From Thalassia testudinum (lineage: Eukaryota > Streptophyta > Magnoliopsida > Alismatales > Hydrocharitaceae), in assembly GCA_037157565.1 (NCBI GenBank), contig JAZHRO010000019.1:64044501-64108500 (forward strand): a DNA stretch of 64,000 bases, written 5' to 3'. The first letter of the stretch is position 1; each line of letters begins with the position of its first letter. A program made the position numbers and the translations under genes. The notes beneath the pieces are model-generated. The model saw only the letters and a program-made list of their open reading frames with translations, was not told the DNA's origin and searched no databases. This document shows positions 24,259 through 36,252 of this stretch, in pieces.

Positions 24259-24560
24259 CTAGGGGTGATAGGCAGACAACCAGTCCATTCCTAGAATCAT
24301 GTTGAAATCGTCCATCTGGATCACAATCAAATTAGTAGGGAGGCTGTGTCCCCCTATAATGACCTCATAGTCTACGAAAACCTGCTCTGCGACAAACGAC
24401 TGTCCACCTGGGCCTCTAATCAGGAATAGATCCTCTAATAGTGTACTATTCGTCTCAAGATTAACGACACAACTCGTGGAGGCAAAGGAATGAGTGGCAC
24501 CAGAAAAGCACATACATTAATCTGTCGGAAATTATAACCATACCTGCCACCACAGAACCT
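24259..24560 (-). pseudogene. H aspartic protease, catalytic Asp lost
   Basis: The frame reads SGATHSFASTSCVV, LLEDLFLIRGPGGQSF, then ILGMDWLSAYHP, the chromovirus protease. In copy P the active site is LFDSGATHSF; here a deletion of about five bases removes the Asp codon and shifts frame (about 24505-24515). ORF start here is therefore not a real start. Confidence 0.85.
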
Positions 24561-25573
24561 GAAGCTCTGGCATCTTTGTGAGTCAGGGCATTGACACGCC
24601 CCTCAGCCCTAGGTGTGGAGGAGGCAGCCAGGCTCTGGGTTGGGCGAGCAGCAGCTGGCCGGTACCCTCCTCGTGACTGCTGTCCTTCCCCTTGTGCTTG
24701 GTAACTATGGCTGCTAGATCGACCTCCAGTACTCGGTGCTGGGAACATCTGGTGTGCTTCGACCCTAGATGGGTAGTCCCTCCTCATGTGGCCTGGCTGG
24801 CTACACTGGTAGCAGAGAGGGGCACAACCTCCTCCCTCCGTCTGTCCCTACTGGTAACTGGGTGGGGGTATGGTGCATAAGCTGACCTCGGTCTGGGGCC
24901 CCCAAAGGCCACTGGTGGCCCCACAGAGTGGGATGACTCCCCCATGGGCACCATGTGCCTCCTTTCTCAGTGGCCCTGTGAGTGCTCTGGTTGGTAGGGC
25001 CTCTTTCGTCCTCCGTCAGTGTCTCGCATGGTCGGGTTGGTCTCCTCGTAGGTCATGGCTGCCTCAACCATGCGAGAGAAGGTACGTAACTTCAGGGGCT
25101 TCACATACCCCCGAATAGTAGGTTGGAGGCCCTCAATGAACCTCCACAGGCACTCCTTTGTAGATGCAGTTGTCGGGGTGAAGCATGACAGCTCCAGGAA
25201 ATGCATACGATATGCGCTAACCGTCATCGCCCCCTGGCGGAGAGTATGGAACTCCCACCTTCTCTGGTCCTGACAGGCCTATGAGAAGTACTGCTCGCAG
25301 AAGAGCACCACGAAACTGTCCCACGTTGGCTCTCCCCCCTCCTATCCTCTAACTACCCTCCACCACCTGTAGGTTGCACTCTCTAGCTGGTACGTGGCGA
25401 AGGCCACGCGACACTCTGCAAGTGGGTGGAATGTGTCGAAGATCTTCTCCATCTACTCCAACCAGTCCTTTGCCTTAGACAAGCTCTCTTCCCCCTTGAA
25501 AGAGAGGGGTTTTCAGCTTTCGAAATTAGGTGACAAGTTCATGGTGGAGCTGCAATAGGGGAACAGGTGCACC
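24561..25573 (-). pseudogene. H gag, main part, broken
   Basis: From 25573 downward: a region matching gypsy gag (FKGEESLSKAKDWLE, then MEKIFD), the capsid core (TVSAYRMHFLELSCF, ECLWRFIEGLQPTIRGY, 24967-25227) and a zinc-knuckle remnant near 24785 (CSQPGHMRRDYPSR, final Cys replaced by Tyr). The N-terminal part lies at 44869-44582, separated by B and P. A 45-bp piece (33323-33367) belongs between them. Confidence 0.85.
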
Positions 25574-25578
25574 CCCCT

Positions 25579-27335
25579 TGTTGAACTTACGAATTGCTAC
25601 GCTAACGTGTTAGGTTTTGGAAAACCTGTAGTTGTTGTTTGAAAGCGAAGAACTCGTGTTCAACAAATAAAATTTATACCGAAATTGAAATTCCGGGTCA
25701 AACACAGGGAGGAGGACATTTGATCTAAAAACTACGCGTTTGTTTTTATTTGTCACAAAGTAATTCAATTTAAAACTATCTGATTATTTACAATAAATAG
25801 AAGAGAGAGAGTAAGAGAGAGAATATTATAAACAGAAATCAAAACGAGATGTAGAATAAATAGGAAATTCATCATTAAGGAGATTGTTTGTTTCACTATT
25901 ACAACTAGAAAGCAAAAAATAATTACACTAGAAAGCGATAAATTTACTCTAGAAAGCATTAAAAGAATGGAGGGAGAAATGTCCTCCTCGACAATCGCTT
26001 GGAGGACAAGCAGAACTATACTAGAAAGCAGTAAATCTATACTAGAAAGTAGTAAAAAGAATAGGGAGAGAGATATCCTCCTCGACGGTCACTTGGAGGA
26101 CGAGCTGGACGGGATGACGCCTAGACGAAGGAGGATGAAGCAGAAGAACGGGAATGGGGCAGCACGTCGTCGTCATCGTGAGATCCACTTCCTAAGGGGG
26201 ACGAAAATTTGGACTTTATCTCGCGAGAAGCATCCCGGGTGTGAGACAAGTTTCTCTTGAGCTTTGGAGAGGTAGAGAAGAGAAGGGATGAGAATTTCGT
26301 GTGGAGGGGGTCTCCTTTTATAGTTGCAAGGAGTGGGGGCAAATTGGTCATTACATCTTTAAAAAATTGAATAAGGGGTCTTTAGTGACGGATAAAACCG
26401 TCGCTAAAGCCCCAACGTGGGCGTAGTGGCCGCTGCCCACGCGTGCCTGCTCGGCTGCTCGCTTTCAACGCCTGCCGCACGTTCAGCCGTCCACAGCCGT
26501 CTGATCGCGAGATCGGATGGCTGTGATCACGCCTTCGCCCGCTCGTTGCTCGCCCACCCCAACGCGTGCGATGCCGCGTGTGGCGCGGGCGTGCAATAGC
26601 ACGTCAACGCTATTGAGCGCGGACGGCCCGCTCGATCAAGATCCGACGCACGCCCGCGCCTGCTCGTCCGCGCCCTTCGCCTCCTCGTTGCGACTCGAAC
26701 CTGCATCCGCTGCTCGCGATAACGCCCTCGCCCACTACGCTGCGGAGTGCGGGTGGTCGCGCGGACGTTTTGAGGCGCAGCCGTTGGATCGAGATCCAAC
26801 GGCGGAGAGGGGCGGATGCAGAGGCTTCAGCGGTTGCATGTGGGCGTTTGGGCGGCTGAGATGGTGCCACGTGGTGCCATCTTGGCCATCCATCTTCTCG
26901 ATGTTGTAGATGGTGCCACGGGTGTCGGATTGACTCGATTTTTGCGTCGTTAGGTTGCGATCATCGATCCGAATTCATCCGTGTGGTCAGATTTGTCATT
27001 TGAAGTGTGGATTTACACCATCCTAGCCCTTGATCTTCTAGGGTTCCCCGGTCACTATTTGATGCTACAAATGCCTGATTAGGGTGATCTTGGAGTCGTT
27101 GAACTCCAATCGTCGCCCTGATCACATCTGTACAATTGGATCTTTGATCTGAGGCCCTGATAAAAAGTTTGCCCTATCCAAGCACATGAAAGGAGACAAT
27201 TAACCTCCATTTTGTTCAAACTACTTTAAATGCAAGATGATGCATGTTATGTAATATTTATATCATGCAATGCAATCCTATGCTTAAGAACATGCATAAA
27301 TATACATCTTCAGTAGTGTAAATGTGTTTACATCA
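25579..27335 (-). repeat. B 3' LTR
   Basis: Boundaries are TG...CA in either orientation and agree with the perfect TSD. It matches 31555-33322 throughout, including the GA-rich tract near 25802, the hairpin at 26380-26409 and the TATA box at 26314-26322. Overlapping frames at 25967-26909 recur in the other LTR at 31824-32787 and are not genes. Confidence 0.93.
26314..26322 (-). promoter_or_regulatory. TATA box of B 3' LTR
   Basis: TATAAAAGG on the minus strand lies in CTATAAAAGGAGACCCC, a strong plant TATA context. The same box is at 32298-32306 in the other B LTR and at 39606-39614 in the solo LTR S. Confidence 0.75.
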
Positions 27336-29299
27336 TACCCCCATGCCTATCTTTTGCTAGTCCCTAGCAAAAACTATATACTATTTATAAAAGAATTAGG
27401 TTGGATTATTTGGACATGAGTTATTTTCAATCATTAAGAAATTATCTACTTAGGGTCTGAACTTTCAAAGACACAACAGTGCCCGAGTATTTGCCAAAAT
27501 GCAGACCGCTTCAAACCCTCGCCTTATTCAAAGAAAAATTTCTTTTTCTCTTTTTCCTCTTTTCTAATTTTTTTTTTGGATTTTCAAATTTTAGGGTTTA
27601 AGAGTGACTTTCTATGGCTATTCAACTCACCCAAGATTTGATGAGAGCCCTAAGTTTTAAGCATCTTATTGTGAATGTGATAGACTCGTTGACCGGCAAT
27701 TAAAACAGACTTCGAATTTCTACGCCTTTAGGTGACCTCAAAAAAAATTCTGCCTAAAGGTGTATCTTTACAACCAGTAGCTTTCTCCCTACTTTTATTT
27801 TTTTACGGGGTCAACACAAGGGTGAATCCAGTGTATATCTCCCCGATTTATTCTACTTCTTTGCTTCTTCCTAAGTGTTTTGGGAATTTTTAGTGCATTT
27901 ATTGAGCTGGGTTCTGGACAACCGGTTGATGAGTTGTTACCACCAACAACTTGCCAACCATACTCGTGCAGGAAGTGTGGTTTATTTCTTTTTTTTTTCT
28001 CCTTTTCTTTTTGATTTCTTTTTTTCTTAAGTAAGTGGCTTCCCTGGTCTAAGATTTACCTAAAGGCAGCAAAAAGAGAAAGGTCCAGTGACTGGGCTTT
28101 GGACAACCTACCTATGGGCTGTTACCCACGATAACTTGCCAGCCATATCACCCTAGAAGGTTCATTAGCTACCCAATTTTCGTTAAAATCGCCGAACAAC
28201 GAGTCAGTGTAAATAAAGTGTGTAGATGCTTAAGACTCAAAATTTCCTCAAATCAGAGGGCGGGTTGATAAGTCGTGTACTTATCACCCAAACTTATTTA
28301 CTCCAATTAAAATAGAATTTAGGTTGATGAGGACTCGAAAAATAAATCCACATTTTAGTGGATACACGGGTTGATTAAGTTCAAAGACCTGAAGGGTCTT
28401 TGTGTTCAAATCATAATGTAGTATTTCCTAAAATTGAAAATTTTCTTAAACCCAAGTTCTCTTTCCTAATTCAATTTTTTTTTTAATAAAAGAAAATAAA
28501 ATAAATCTACGGAGCTGATGAATGAATTCAGAGATGAATATCCACCCCCCCATGCCTATCTAACGTAATGTCCTCATTGTATTAAAAAGACATAAAACAG
28601 AGTGGAAAAGCATAGAAAGCACCTGAATTGCGTGAATGTCAGGCCCGCTCTGAGATAGAAACTAAAAAGAACTGTATAAGTGCTGAATTTAGTTCCTTCA
28701 GCTGGGCACACTATACAAAGAAGAGAAATGAAGAATTCACAGGTGCAGGTCAGAATCAGAATAAATAGAAGAATCCTCTGACCTATCAGCAAAGGTCCAC
28801 AGATGTGGACCAGATTGTGGTGCAGACCCATACCCCATAGTCGAGAATATCTTAGGTTTTGGATAAAAATTACTCAAAACCTAAAATCAGTATGCAAGTA
28901 GGGTTGGGCCTGTGATTTATGAGGATGCAATCCAAGACCAAAAAGTCAGGTTACAGAGAAATTAAGCTGAAAAAGATAATCATTGAATGCGTGCTTGGGT
29001 TGGACATCCTCAGAACAGATGTCGTAAGGGTCCTGGTTTGATGGTTTCAGCTTAATAGGCACCCTTCAATTTAGTCTTGTACTTCCTCTGGAACTAGCTT
29101 CCTAAATCAGAACTTCCCAGCTCCTATCCTCCTCATTCAGCATGTCAAATTCTAGGACCTCTTGTATATGAATCACCCCATCTGAAATCTCCAAGTCTAA
29201 ATGATGTGGCAGAATCAAAATTGACTTGGGTCTAATTATCTCAAAAATAGAATTATCAATAAGCTCAACGGGGTGTAACTGACAATCAGGGCATTGAAT
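27336..29299 (-). other. B post-ORF non-coding region with two polypurine-tract-like motifs
   Basis: No gene is visible in about 2 kb. Minus-strand GGCATGGGGGTA (27336-27350) abuts the LTR and is the likely polypurine tract. A second AGGCATGGGGGG sits at 28542-28559, preceded by GAGGACATTA, the same arrangement as in element A at 20130-20160. T-rich runs occur at 27536-27585 and 27985-28030. Confidence 0.7.
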
Positions 29300-30376
29300 T
29301 TAATCCTCCAGAAAATGTGATTCTGGATCCGTAATGTGTGCCCTAATAAGATAAGTTTCCTCAATTAATGGGCTATCAAATGATCTATCAGATTCCTTAG
29401 GCCTAATCGTCTCACAAAAATCGTGTTCTGAAAACTCGTGTGAGACTTTGCAACTTGAATCTTCACCATCATAGAAATCAGGATCCGTATCAATGTATGT
29501 CCCAAAATCATCTGTTACTTTTTGATCCATGGAGACATACGTTTCCTCGTACCCCGGCTCAAGGATCTCAAGTGGAGAAATCAGATCTTCCTTAATTGGT
29601 TGCTTTAATTCAATCTGGTCAGCCTCGTAACACATGTCCCTCCCAACAGGTGCCTGAGAAGGTTTTGTCATTGGTTTTCCTGAAGGGAGTTCATCCTGGG
29701 AATCGTCCCATGATTGAATCAAAGCGACCACGAATCTCATCCTCAATTTCGCTAATTTCCCAAGTAGAAACTCACCCGGGTTCTTATCTTTAACATCTTG
29801 GAGCCAATCCAACAATGACTTGTTCAAATCATAAATCATTTGAATCAGGAGCTCCAATTTCTCAATGCAAGGTATTGCCTGAACTTCTAAAGATTGAATG
29901 ATATTCCTCATGTTAGCCAGAACCTTATCTTGAACCTGGTTAACCTGAACCAAATGAGTTGGTTCAGGGTTGGGCGGGTTTGGGGTTAATGCAAGGGAAT
30001 TAATTAATTGAGATTCATTATACCCTTCCTGATAATAGGTCATTTCAGATTGTTCAAAAGGTGGTGATGACCTAAAGGCAGTGTAATCGGAGGATGGGTA
30101 AGAATCAGTGTATCCTTCTTGATTGTAGATCGTATTATATTGTGCATAATAGGGTGACGATTTATAATCGATGTGGCTCTGAGAAGGATAAAAATCACAA
30201 TCAAAGTGTTCAGGGTTAGACCGTAAACACGGAGGTCCGGAGCTATATCCCCAATCCGAATTATCCTAACTAATTGATGGTTGATTACAGTACGAGTCGG
30301 GATAATCGTCATGTTGAGGATAATTCACAACGGGAGGGAAAGAACGGGAATGCGTATAATATGTGGAAGGATTCAT
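29300..30376 (-). pseudogene. B internal ORF of unknown function (359 codons, one stop)
   Basis: The frame runs from an ATG at 30376 to a stop at 29300 with one internal TAG near 30270; from 30043 it is open for 247 codons. The N-terminal part is rich in Tyr, Ser and Pro with repeats like YNQEGY and YYQEGYNES. The middle is helical (SLEVQAIPCIEKLELLIQM, LLDWLQDVKDKNPGEF), and the C-terminal part is strongly acidic (DPDFYDGEDSS). I recognise no domain. By position it replaces gag, and the Tyr/Pro-rich part might descend from a gag tail, but that is a guess. A pyrimidine stretch ending TTGCAG just upstream of the ATG could be a splice acceptor. Confidence 0.6.
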
Positions 30377-31533
30377 GAGACACGGGAGGAAGAAAGGCGC
30401 CCTGCAATACAAACAATCAAACCTATCCTTAAGTGGCTTAGCCTACAGACCTACAAACTCCCAAAACCTGTCTTGAGATAAAGAAATGATTTGATCTACT
30501 TCTATTTGTTCAATCCAACTAGTTAGAAGGAGGGACTGGGCAGAAGGTTCTTCCTTCGCCTTACGCCTCCGGTTCCTAGTGTACCCCCTAGCTGCGATCG
30601 TTTGATTCTGCTCCCTTAGCTAGACATCAGATTGAATAGTAGAAACAAACTAATCGAAAATAATCTCGTTCTGGGCTTTGAAGAGCGAGTCGAATCCTTA
30701 AGGCCAACGTCTACTCTGTTTTATTTAGGGCTAGGTTTGAATGTGCTTTGGAATGTGATGGGCCCTTTAAATGGGTTGTGCCCTTAATGATTGATTGATT
30801 TGTGTGTGCGTGCACAACCAATGGTTTCAAGCAAGATTATTTTTGATGTGGTGAATTTTAAGGTTCAAATCTTGCTTAGTAGCTTTTAGGATTCAACTTT
30901 AGGCATTTTCAAACACGTTTCATTGGCACACCAGGTTTGCAAGCACAGGTGAAGATGTTTTCCTTTAAAGCTTAAAGAGAATGTGGAGTGCCTGGTAGAT
31001 CCTTAAGAGTTGAACCTAAGTGGCAGCTACTTGATGAGTTAATTTTAATTGAAGTGGTGCAGCCCAATCAACTCAAACAATTGGCCTATTGCACCACTTA
31101 ATTAGGCACACAAGTGATTACCTAATCTGATTTCTACTCAATTATGTGTTTGAATGTGTGTACCGGCTCCAAAGATCGGTTTACAGGTTGAGTTTGAAAA
31201 TCAGATGAGGTTGTGTACCTCTGTGAGATTTTTTAATTTTCTTTTTTTTTAATGTGGGGGTTGGGGCGGGTGTGGGTGTCAAACAACAAACAATCTAACC
31301 TTAGAATTTATAAGAACACCTAGGTTGATTGATGTTTGAATTATTATGTTGTGGAATGAAATCTAATGGGTGAGAGGTGGGGGATAACTCACAGAACCTT
31401 CCACAACACTTTTCTCCGATCTATCGCTTTTGCCTGTCTCGAAAGAGTACCTGCAATTACAACAAGAAAGGAGAAAAGTGAGGTAAATGATTTGTAAGTT
31501 ACAAAATGCGAAGAGAAATCAAAGATCGTTGCC
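30377..31533 (-). other. B untranslated leader
   Basis: This is the 1.15-kb segment between primer site and ORF on the minus strand. It holds a G-rich patch at about 31255-31280 and no recognisable gene. Confidence 0.6.
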
Positions 31534-31551
31534 TCCCCGGCAACGGCGCCA
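31534..31551 (-). promoter_or_regulatory. B primer-binding site, Asp-tRNA
   Basis: On the minus strand TGGCGCCGTTGCCGGGGA is an exact 18-base complement to the 3' end of plant tRNA-Asp, three bases inside the 5' LTR. It is the best preserved primer site in the window. Confidence 0.92.
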
Positions 31552-31554
31552 AAA

Positions 31555-33322
31555 TGTTGAACTTACGAATTACTACGCTAACGTGTTAGGTTTTGGAAAA
31601 CCTGTCGTTGTAGTTTGAAAGCGAAGAACTCGTGTTCAACAACTAAAATTTATACTGAAATTGAAATTCGAAGTCGAACACAGGGAGGCGGACGTTTGGT
31701 TTAAAAATTACGAGTTTTTTTTTATTTGTCACAAAGTAATTCAATTTAAAACTATCTGATTATTTACAATAAATAGAAGAGAGAGAGAGTAAGAGAGAGA
31801 GAATATTACAAACAGAAATCAAAATGAGATGTAGAATAAACAGGGAATTCATCATTAAGGAGATTGTTTGTTTCACTATTACAACTAGAAAGCAGAAAAC
31901 AATTACACTAGAAAGCGATAAATTTACTCTAGAAAGCATTAAAAGAATGGAGGGAGAAATGTCCTCCTTGACGTTCGCTTGGAGGACGAGCAGAACTATA
32001 TTAGAAAGTAGTAAATCTATACTAGAAAGTAGTAAAAAGAATAGGGAGAGAGATATCCTCCTCGACGGTCGCTTGGAGGACGAGTCGGATGGGATGACGC
32101 CTGGACGAAGGAGGATGAAGCAGAAGAACGGGAACGGGGTAACACGTCGTCGTCGTCGCGGGATCCACTTTCAAAGGGGGACGAAAATTTGGACTTTATC
32201 TCGCGAGAAGCATCCCGGGTGTGGGACAAGCTTCTCTTGAGCTTTGGAGAGGTAGAGAAGAGAAGGAAGGGATGAGAATTTCGTGTGGAGGGGGTCTCCT
32301 TTTATAGTTGCAAGGAATGGGGGCAAATTGGTTATTACATCTTTAAAACATTAAATAAGGGGTCTTTAGTGACGGATAAAATTGTCGCTAAAGCCCCAAC
32401 TTGGGCGTAGTGGCCGCTGCCCACGCGCGCTTGCTCGGCTGCTCGCTCTCAACGCTTGCCGCACGTTCAGCCGTCCACAGCCATCCGATCACGAGATCGG
32501 ACGGTTGTGATCGTGCCTTCGCCAGCTGCGCGCCTGCCCCAACGCGTGCGATGCTGCGTGAGGCGCAGGCGTGCAATAGCATGTCAACGCTATTGAGCGT
32601 GGACAGCTGCCCGATCAAGATCCGACGCACGCCTACGCCCGCTCGCCCAAGCCCTTCGCCTCCTCTCTGCGGCTCGAACCCACGTCTGCTGCTCGCGATA
32701 CGCCCTCGCCCACTGCGCTGCGGAGCGCGGATGGTAGCGCGGACATTTTGAGGCGCAGCCGTTCACAGCCGTTGGATCAAGATCCAACGGCGGAGAGGGG
32801 CAGATGCGGAGGCTTTAGCGGTTGCATGCGGCGTTTGGGCGGCCGAGATGGTGCCACGTGGCGCCATCTTGGCTGTCCATCTTCTAGATGTTGTAGATGG
32901 TGCCACAGGTGTCGGATTGACTTGATTTTTGCGTCGTTAGGCTGCGATCGTCGATCCAAATTCATCCGTGTAGTTGGATTTGTCATTTGAAGTGTAGATT
33001 TACACCATCCTGGCCCTTGATCTTCTAGGGTTCCCCAGTCACTATTTGATGCTACAAATGCCTGATTAAGGCAATCTTGGAGTCGTTGAACTCCAATCGT
33101 CGCCCTGATCACATCTGTACGGTTGGATCTTCGATCCGAGGCCTTGATAAAAAGTTTGCCCTGTCCAAGCACATAAAAGGAGACAATTAAGCTCCATTTT
33201 ATTCAAACTACTTTAAATGCAAGATGATGCATGTTATGCAATATTTATATCATGCAATGTAATCCTATGCTTAAGAACATGCATAAATAGACATCTTAAG
33301 TAGTGTAAATGTGTTTACATCA
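31555..33322 (-). repeat. B 5' LTR
   Basis: It matches 25579-27335 and ends at CATCA next to the TSD copy CCCCT (33323-33327). It has a TATA box at 32298-32306, a hairpin at 32364-32393, and a GATC-centred inverted repeat at 32768-32791. Confidence 0.93.
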
Positions 33323-33367
33323 CCCCTGCAGGGAGGACTCGTGCTCAGTAGTGTCTGAGGTGGGGGG
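33323..33367 (-). other. 45-bp remnant of H gag between B and P
   Basis: This strip belongs to neither B (ends 33322) nor P (starts 33368). On the minus strand it follows 44582 and precedes 25573 of H. It includes the second TSD copy of B and GGGGG before P, which compares with GTGGG after P at 44582-44586. Confidence 0.75.
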
Positions 33368-36068
33368 TGTAATGACTCGTTGCCTTTTTAGTCGGTTATG
33401 ATGTCTGGAGTTTCAGTCAGACGTCTGTCCAGACTTCTGGAAGTGAGCTTTGCGTACCAACCTTTTTCGCTCTGCGCGCAGGTGACGCGTAGAGGCCTCT
33501 CTCTCTACCGCAACCCCCACCACAAAACCCTAACTCACCCTATTTAAACCCCCTTCCCTTCTTCTTACCCTTTCACACCACTCTCCAACCACCGCCACCA
33601 CCTTCAGTGTCTCCCTTTTATGGTCGTGGCGAGGGAGGACGAGAGTGACGAGAGAGGGGGTGAGCGAGGGAGAACGAGAGGGGGAAACGAAGAGAGAGGA
33701 AGGAAGAGAGTGTGAAGGTCAGAAAACCTTCGGGAGCTCGGCGGAGCTCGCATGGCCGGCAGTGGGTACGCGCGCGAGGAGGAAGGGCTTGAGGAGGCGG
33801 CCTCCCAGCCCTCTGCAGCTGCTGAAGCTACTGCGGCGTGCTGCAGGCGATGTTGCGAGGAGAGAAGCATCGTAGAGCAGGTTCTGGTACTGGAAGTTTT
33901 CTAGTATCAGACGTTTAGGTTATCGTCCAAACGACTGGCGAGGCACCAGGATGTTCAGAGTTGAGGCCAGACGTCTAAAAGCGCATTATCGCGTGAGGTA
34001 CATGCTCCTGCGTAACTTTTCGCCATGCAGATGTAGCATAGGGATGTTGGACTAAATTTGTGCCTGCATTTTGTATGCAGGTGAAGGCCTTGGGAAGGCG
34101 CGCGGTGTGCTTTCCCAAGTACTTTTGGACATTTGACTGCATTGCCAGACATCTGACGGCCCTTCCAGATGATTGGAAGGAGGGTGAGACGTTTGGAGCT
34201 GCTCCCAGACGGTTGCAGAGGGATCCGGACGTCTGAGCACACCGCAGGAAACGTAAGGTGAGATCTGACATCTTTTGAGACGTCTGGGACTAGTCCCAGA
34301 CGTCTGATTTTGGTCAGTAACCACGTTTTTGGCCTGTTTAAGGCCCAAACGAAATCAGATTTCTGCAAACGAAGTACCGTTATTTTCCATTTGAGTTCCT
34401 CTACATGTTCGTGTTGAGTATCTACTATTTTGAGCTCGTCTAACGTACATTGGTCGCTGGTATAGGTTACTAGCCAGTGGCGTGTTCGGGGTCCACGGAG
34501 ATGACGAGATCTGCGGCACAGGCTCCCATTCCTCCCGTGATACCCAGTAGAGTGGGTTAATTCTATTGTTAATATTTAAATAAGAATGTACTTGGTTGGA
34601 ATAGTCGGATTGAACTCTAGGATGTGGAATGAACCATAGGGTAGAAATGAATGAGCCTATTTCAGTTGTATTGTTTACTTGAATGCATGGTTAAGATAAA
34701 TTGCTAGCAAATGCCTTTAATGTAATTATGAGATGCATGTTAAAACACGAGCTGCCTGTATGTAATTGAGAAATTGCCTGTGAAACCACAAGTTGCATGT
34801 TATTGAGAATTGAATTATGAAAACACGAGCTGCCTGTATATGGATGAGGAACGAATTATGAAACATGAGATCTGGACCTAGATAAATGAGATGAATATGA
34901 GCATGAACCCTACGGGGAATTAGGAGTAGAACTCCTGTGTATAAAAGGGATCTGGAAATGTAGATGGGAAGTGGTTGGCCCTTGTGTACGTAGTACCAAG
35001 GAGCACAGTGGTTCTTTTAGTGTAGAGTGGAGCTAGCCTTCCTTGGGTTGAGACCCGAGGTTAGGATTGGCCACTCTACACCGACTCTTGTAGGCCCTCG
35101 TGTACGTGGTACCAAGGCGTGCTACTAGTGTAGAGAGGGAGCTAGCCACCCCACGGGGCCCGGGGTTAAGCTAGCCACCTTACACCGACTTTGTTAGGCC
35201 TACTGGGCAAACCGGGGTAGTCAGACGAGGGTACGCGGACTGTGGTGGGGAGAGACCCCTATTCTAAGAGGGCAAGGCCCTATACTGTTCCGTGCTGTAC
35301 TTTGGGCGTACCCGCTAGTGGAAACGATTAACCGCATGCCAGTGCGGTGTAGCTACCCGTGCACATATCACGCGTGCCGTAGTCATTGCTACGTCTTGAT
35401 AGTGACCTCGGGGTGGTTGATTGGGTGTAGGACTGCCATGGGGGACTCTCCCGGCCAGGAGAGCACCACGTGTACCTTCTACTCCACGGAAAAGATTGCA
35501 ATCAAGATCGTTCCCATGAGGAACATGCAAGATCAAGAAATACTTGGATACTTTGAGAAATAGAGGGACCAGAAATACATAAATGAAATAAATATAAATG
35601 AGAAGAAAACCTGCTTGTTGTTTTACTTACACATAATTAATATAACCACCACTCTACTTAGCGTTCGCTAACTCTATCTTTTCATAACCCTATTCAGGAT
35701 CAGGAGTTGAGCAACTCGAGTTTCCGGCTGTAAAGGGAGCTGGGCCCTGCCGAGCCTAGCCGTAGTTATTTTTCTTTCCAGCTCTTTAGTTCTTGCTATA
35801 GTTGTGAGTACTGGACCCTTGAGCTACTGTTTCTGTTACCTTCTATTTTCTTTCCGCTGTTGTTGTTGTGATGGCATGTACTAATTTGAGATAGGTATTC
35901 TACTTTTGTTTACTGCTTCGTTCTTCCCTTCTGCTTAGTTATATTGTATGTGTGAATGCAGTTTACTTTCCTGCTTTTGGTTATTTCTTGTTGGACGACT
36001 AGGTCTTGGGATTAGTCGAGGTGAGCCAGTCTCGGGTCCTATAGGGATCCGGGAATCGAGTCGTAACA
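33368..36068 (+). repeat. P 5' LTR
   Basis: It matches 41859-44581 end to end. A TATA-like TATTTAAAC at 33541-33549 follows the CG-rich upstream part, and the region 33400-34320 is dense in CAGACGTCTG-like palindromes. The frames at 33604-33875 and 33955-34368 lie in both LTRs and are not genes. Confidence 0.93.
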
Positions 36069-36071
36069 AGA

Positions 36072-36089
36072 TGGTATCAGAGCAAGGTC
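36072..36089 (+). promoter_or_regulatory. P primer-binding site, initiator Met tRNA
   Basis: TGGTATCAGAGCAAGG lies three bases after the LTR and matches the complement of the plant initiator Met tRNA 3' end with one difference. Chromoviruses of the Tekay group use this primer. Confidence 0.9.
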
Positions 36090-36252
36090 ATCCAGAGAAA
36101 TGAACCAATTGGCTTGAGAATAACCACTCACGTGAATATAACTAGGATAGCCACCACAACGTATCGCTTTAATATTCGTTTCCGAGTCTTTTCTCGATGT
36201 AATCCGGTATCGTTGACACTCTTGTTCTATCTTTTGCGTCTCCTTGTAGGGT

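Larger units (their letters stand above)
25579..33322 (-). mobile_element. Element B: non-autonomous Athila-like LTR retrotransposon
   Basis: Two LTRs of about 1.76 kb (25579-27335, 31555-33322) flank 4.2 kb of internal DNA. The TSD CCCCT is perfect (25574-25578, 33323-33327). On the minus strand an exact 18-bp Asp-tRNA primer site follows the 5' LTR and GGCATGGGGGTA precedes the 3' LTR. The inside has one long frame (30376-29300) and no protease, RT or integrase motif in any frame, so it must have been moved by another element's proteins. It is inserted in H gag in the same orientation as H. Confidence 0.93.

Noticed and set aside
26517..26909. Alanine/arginine-rich frames in B LTRs
   Set aside because: GC-rich U3 sequence with overlapping frames on both strands, not preserved in the partner LTR.
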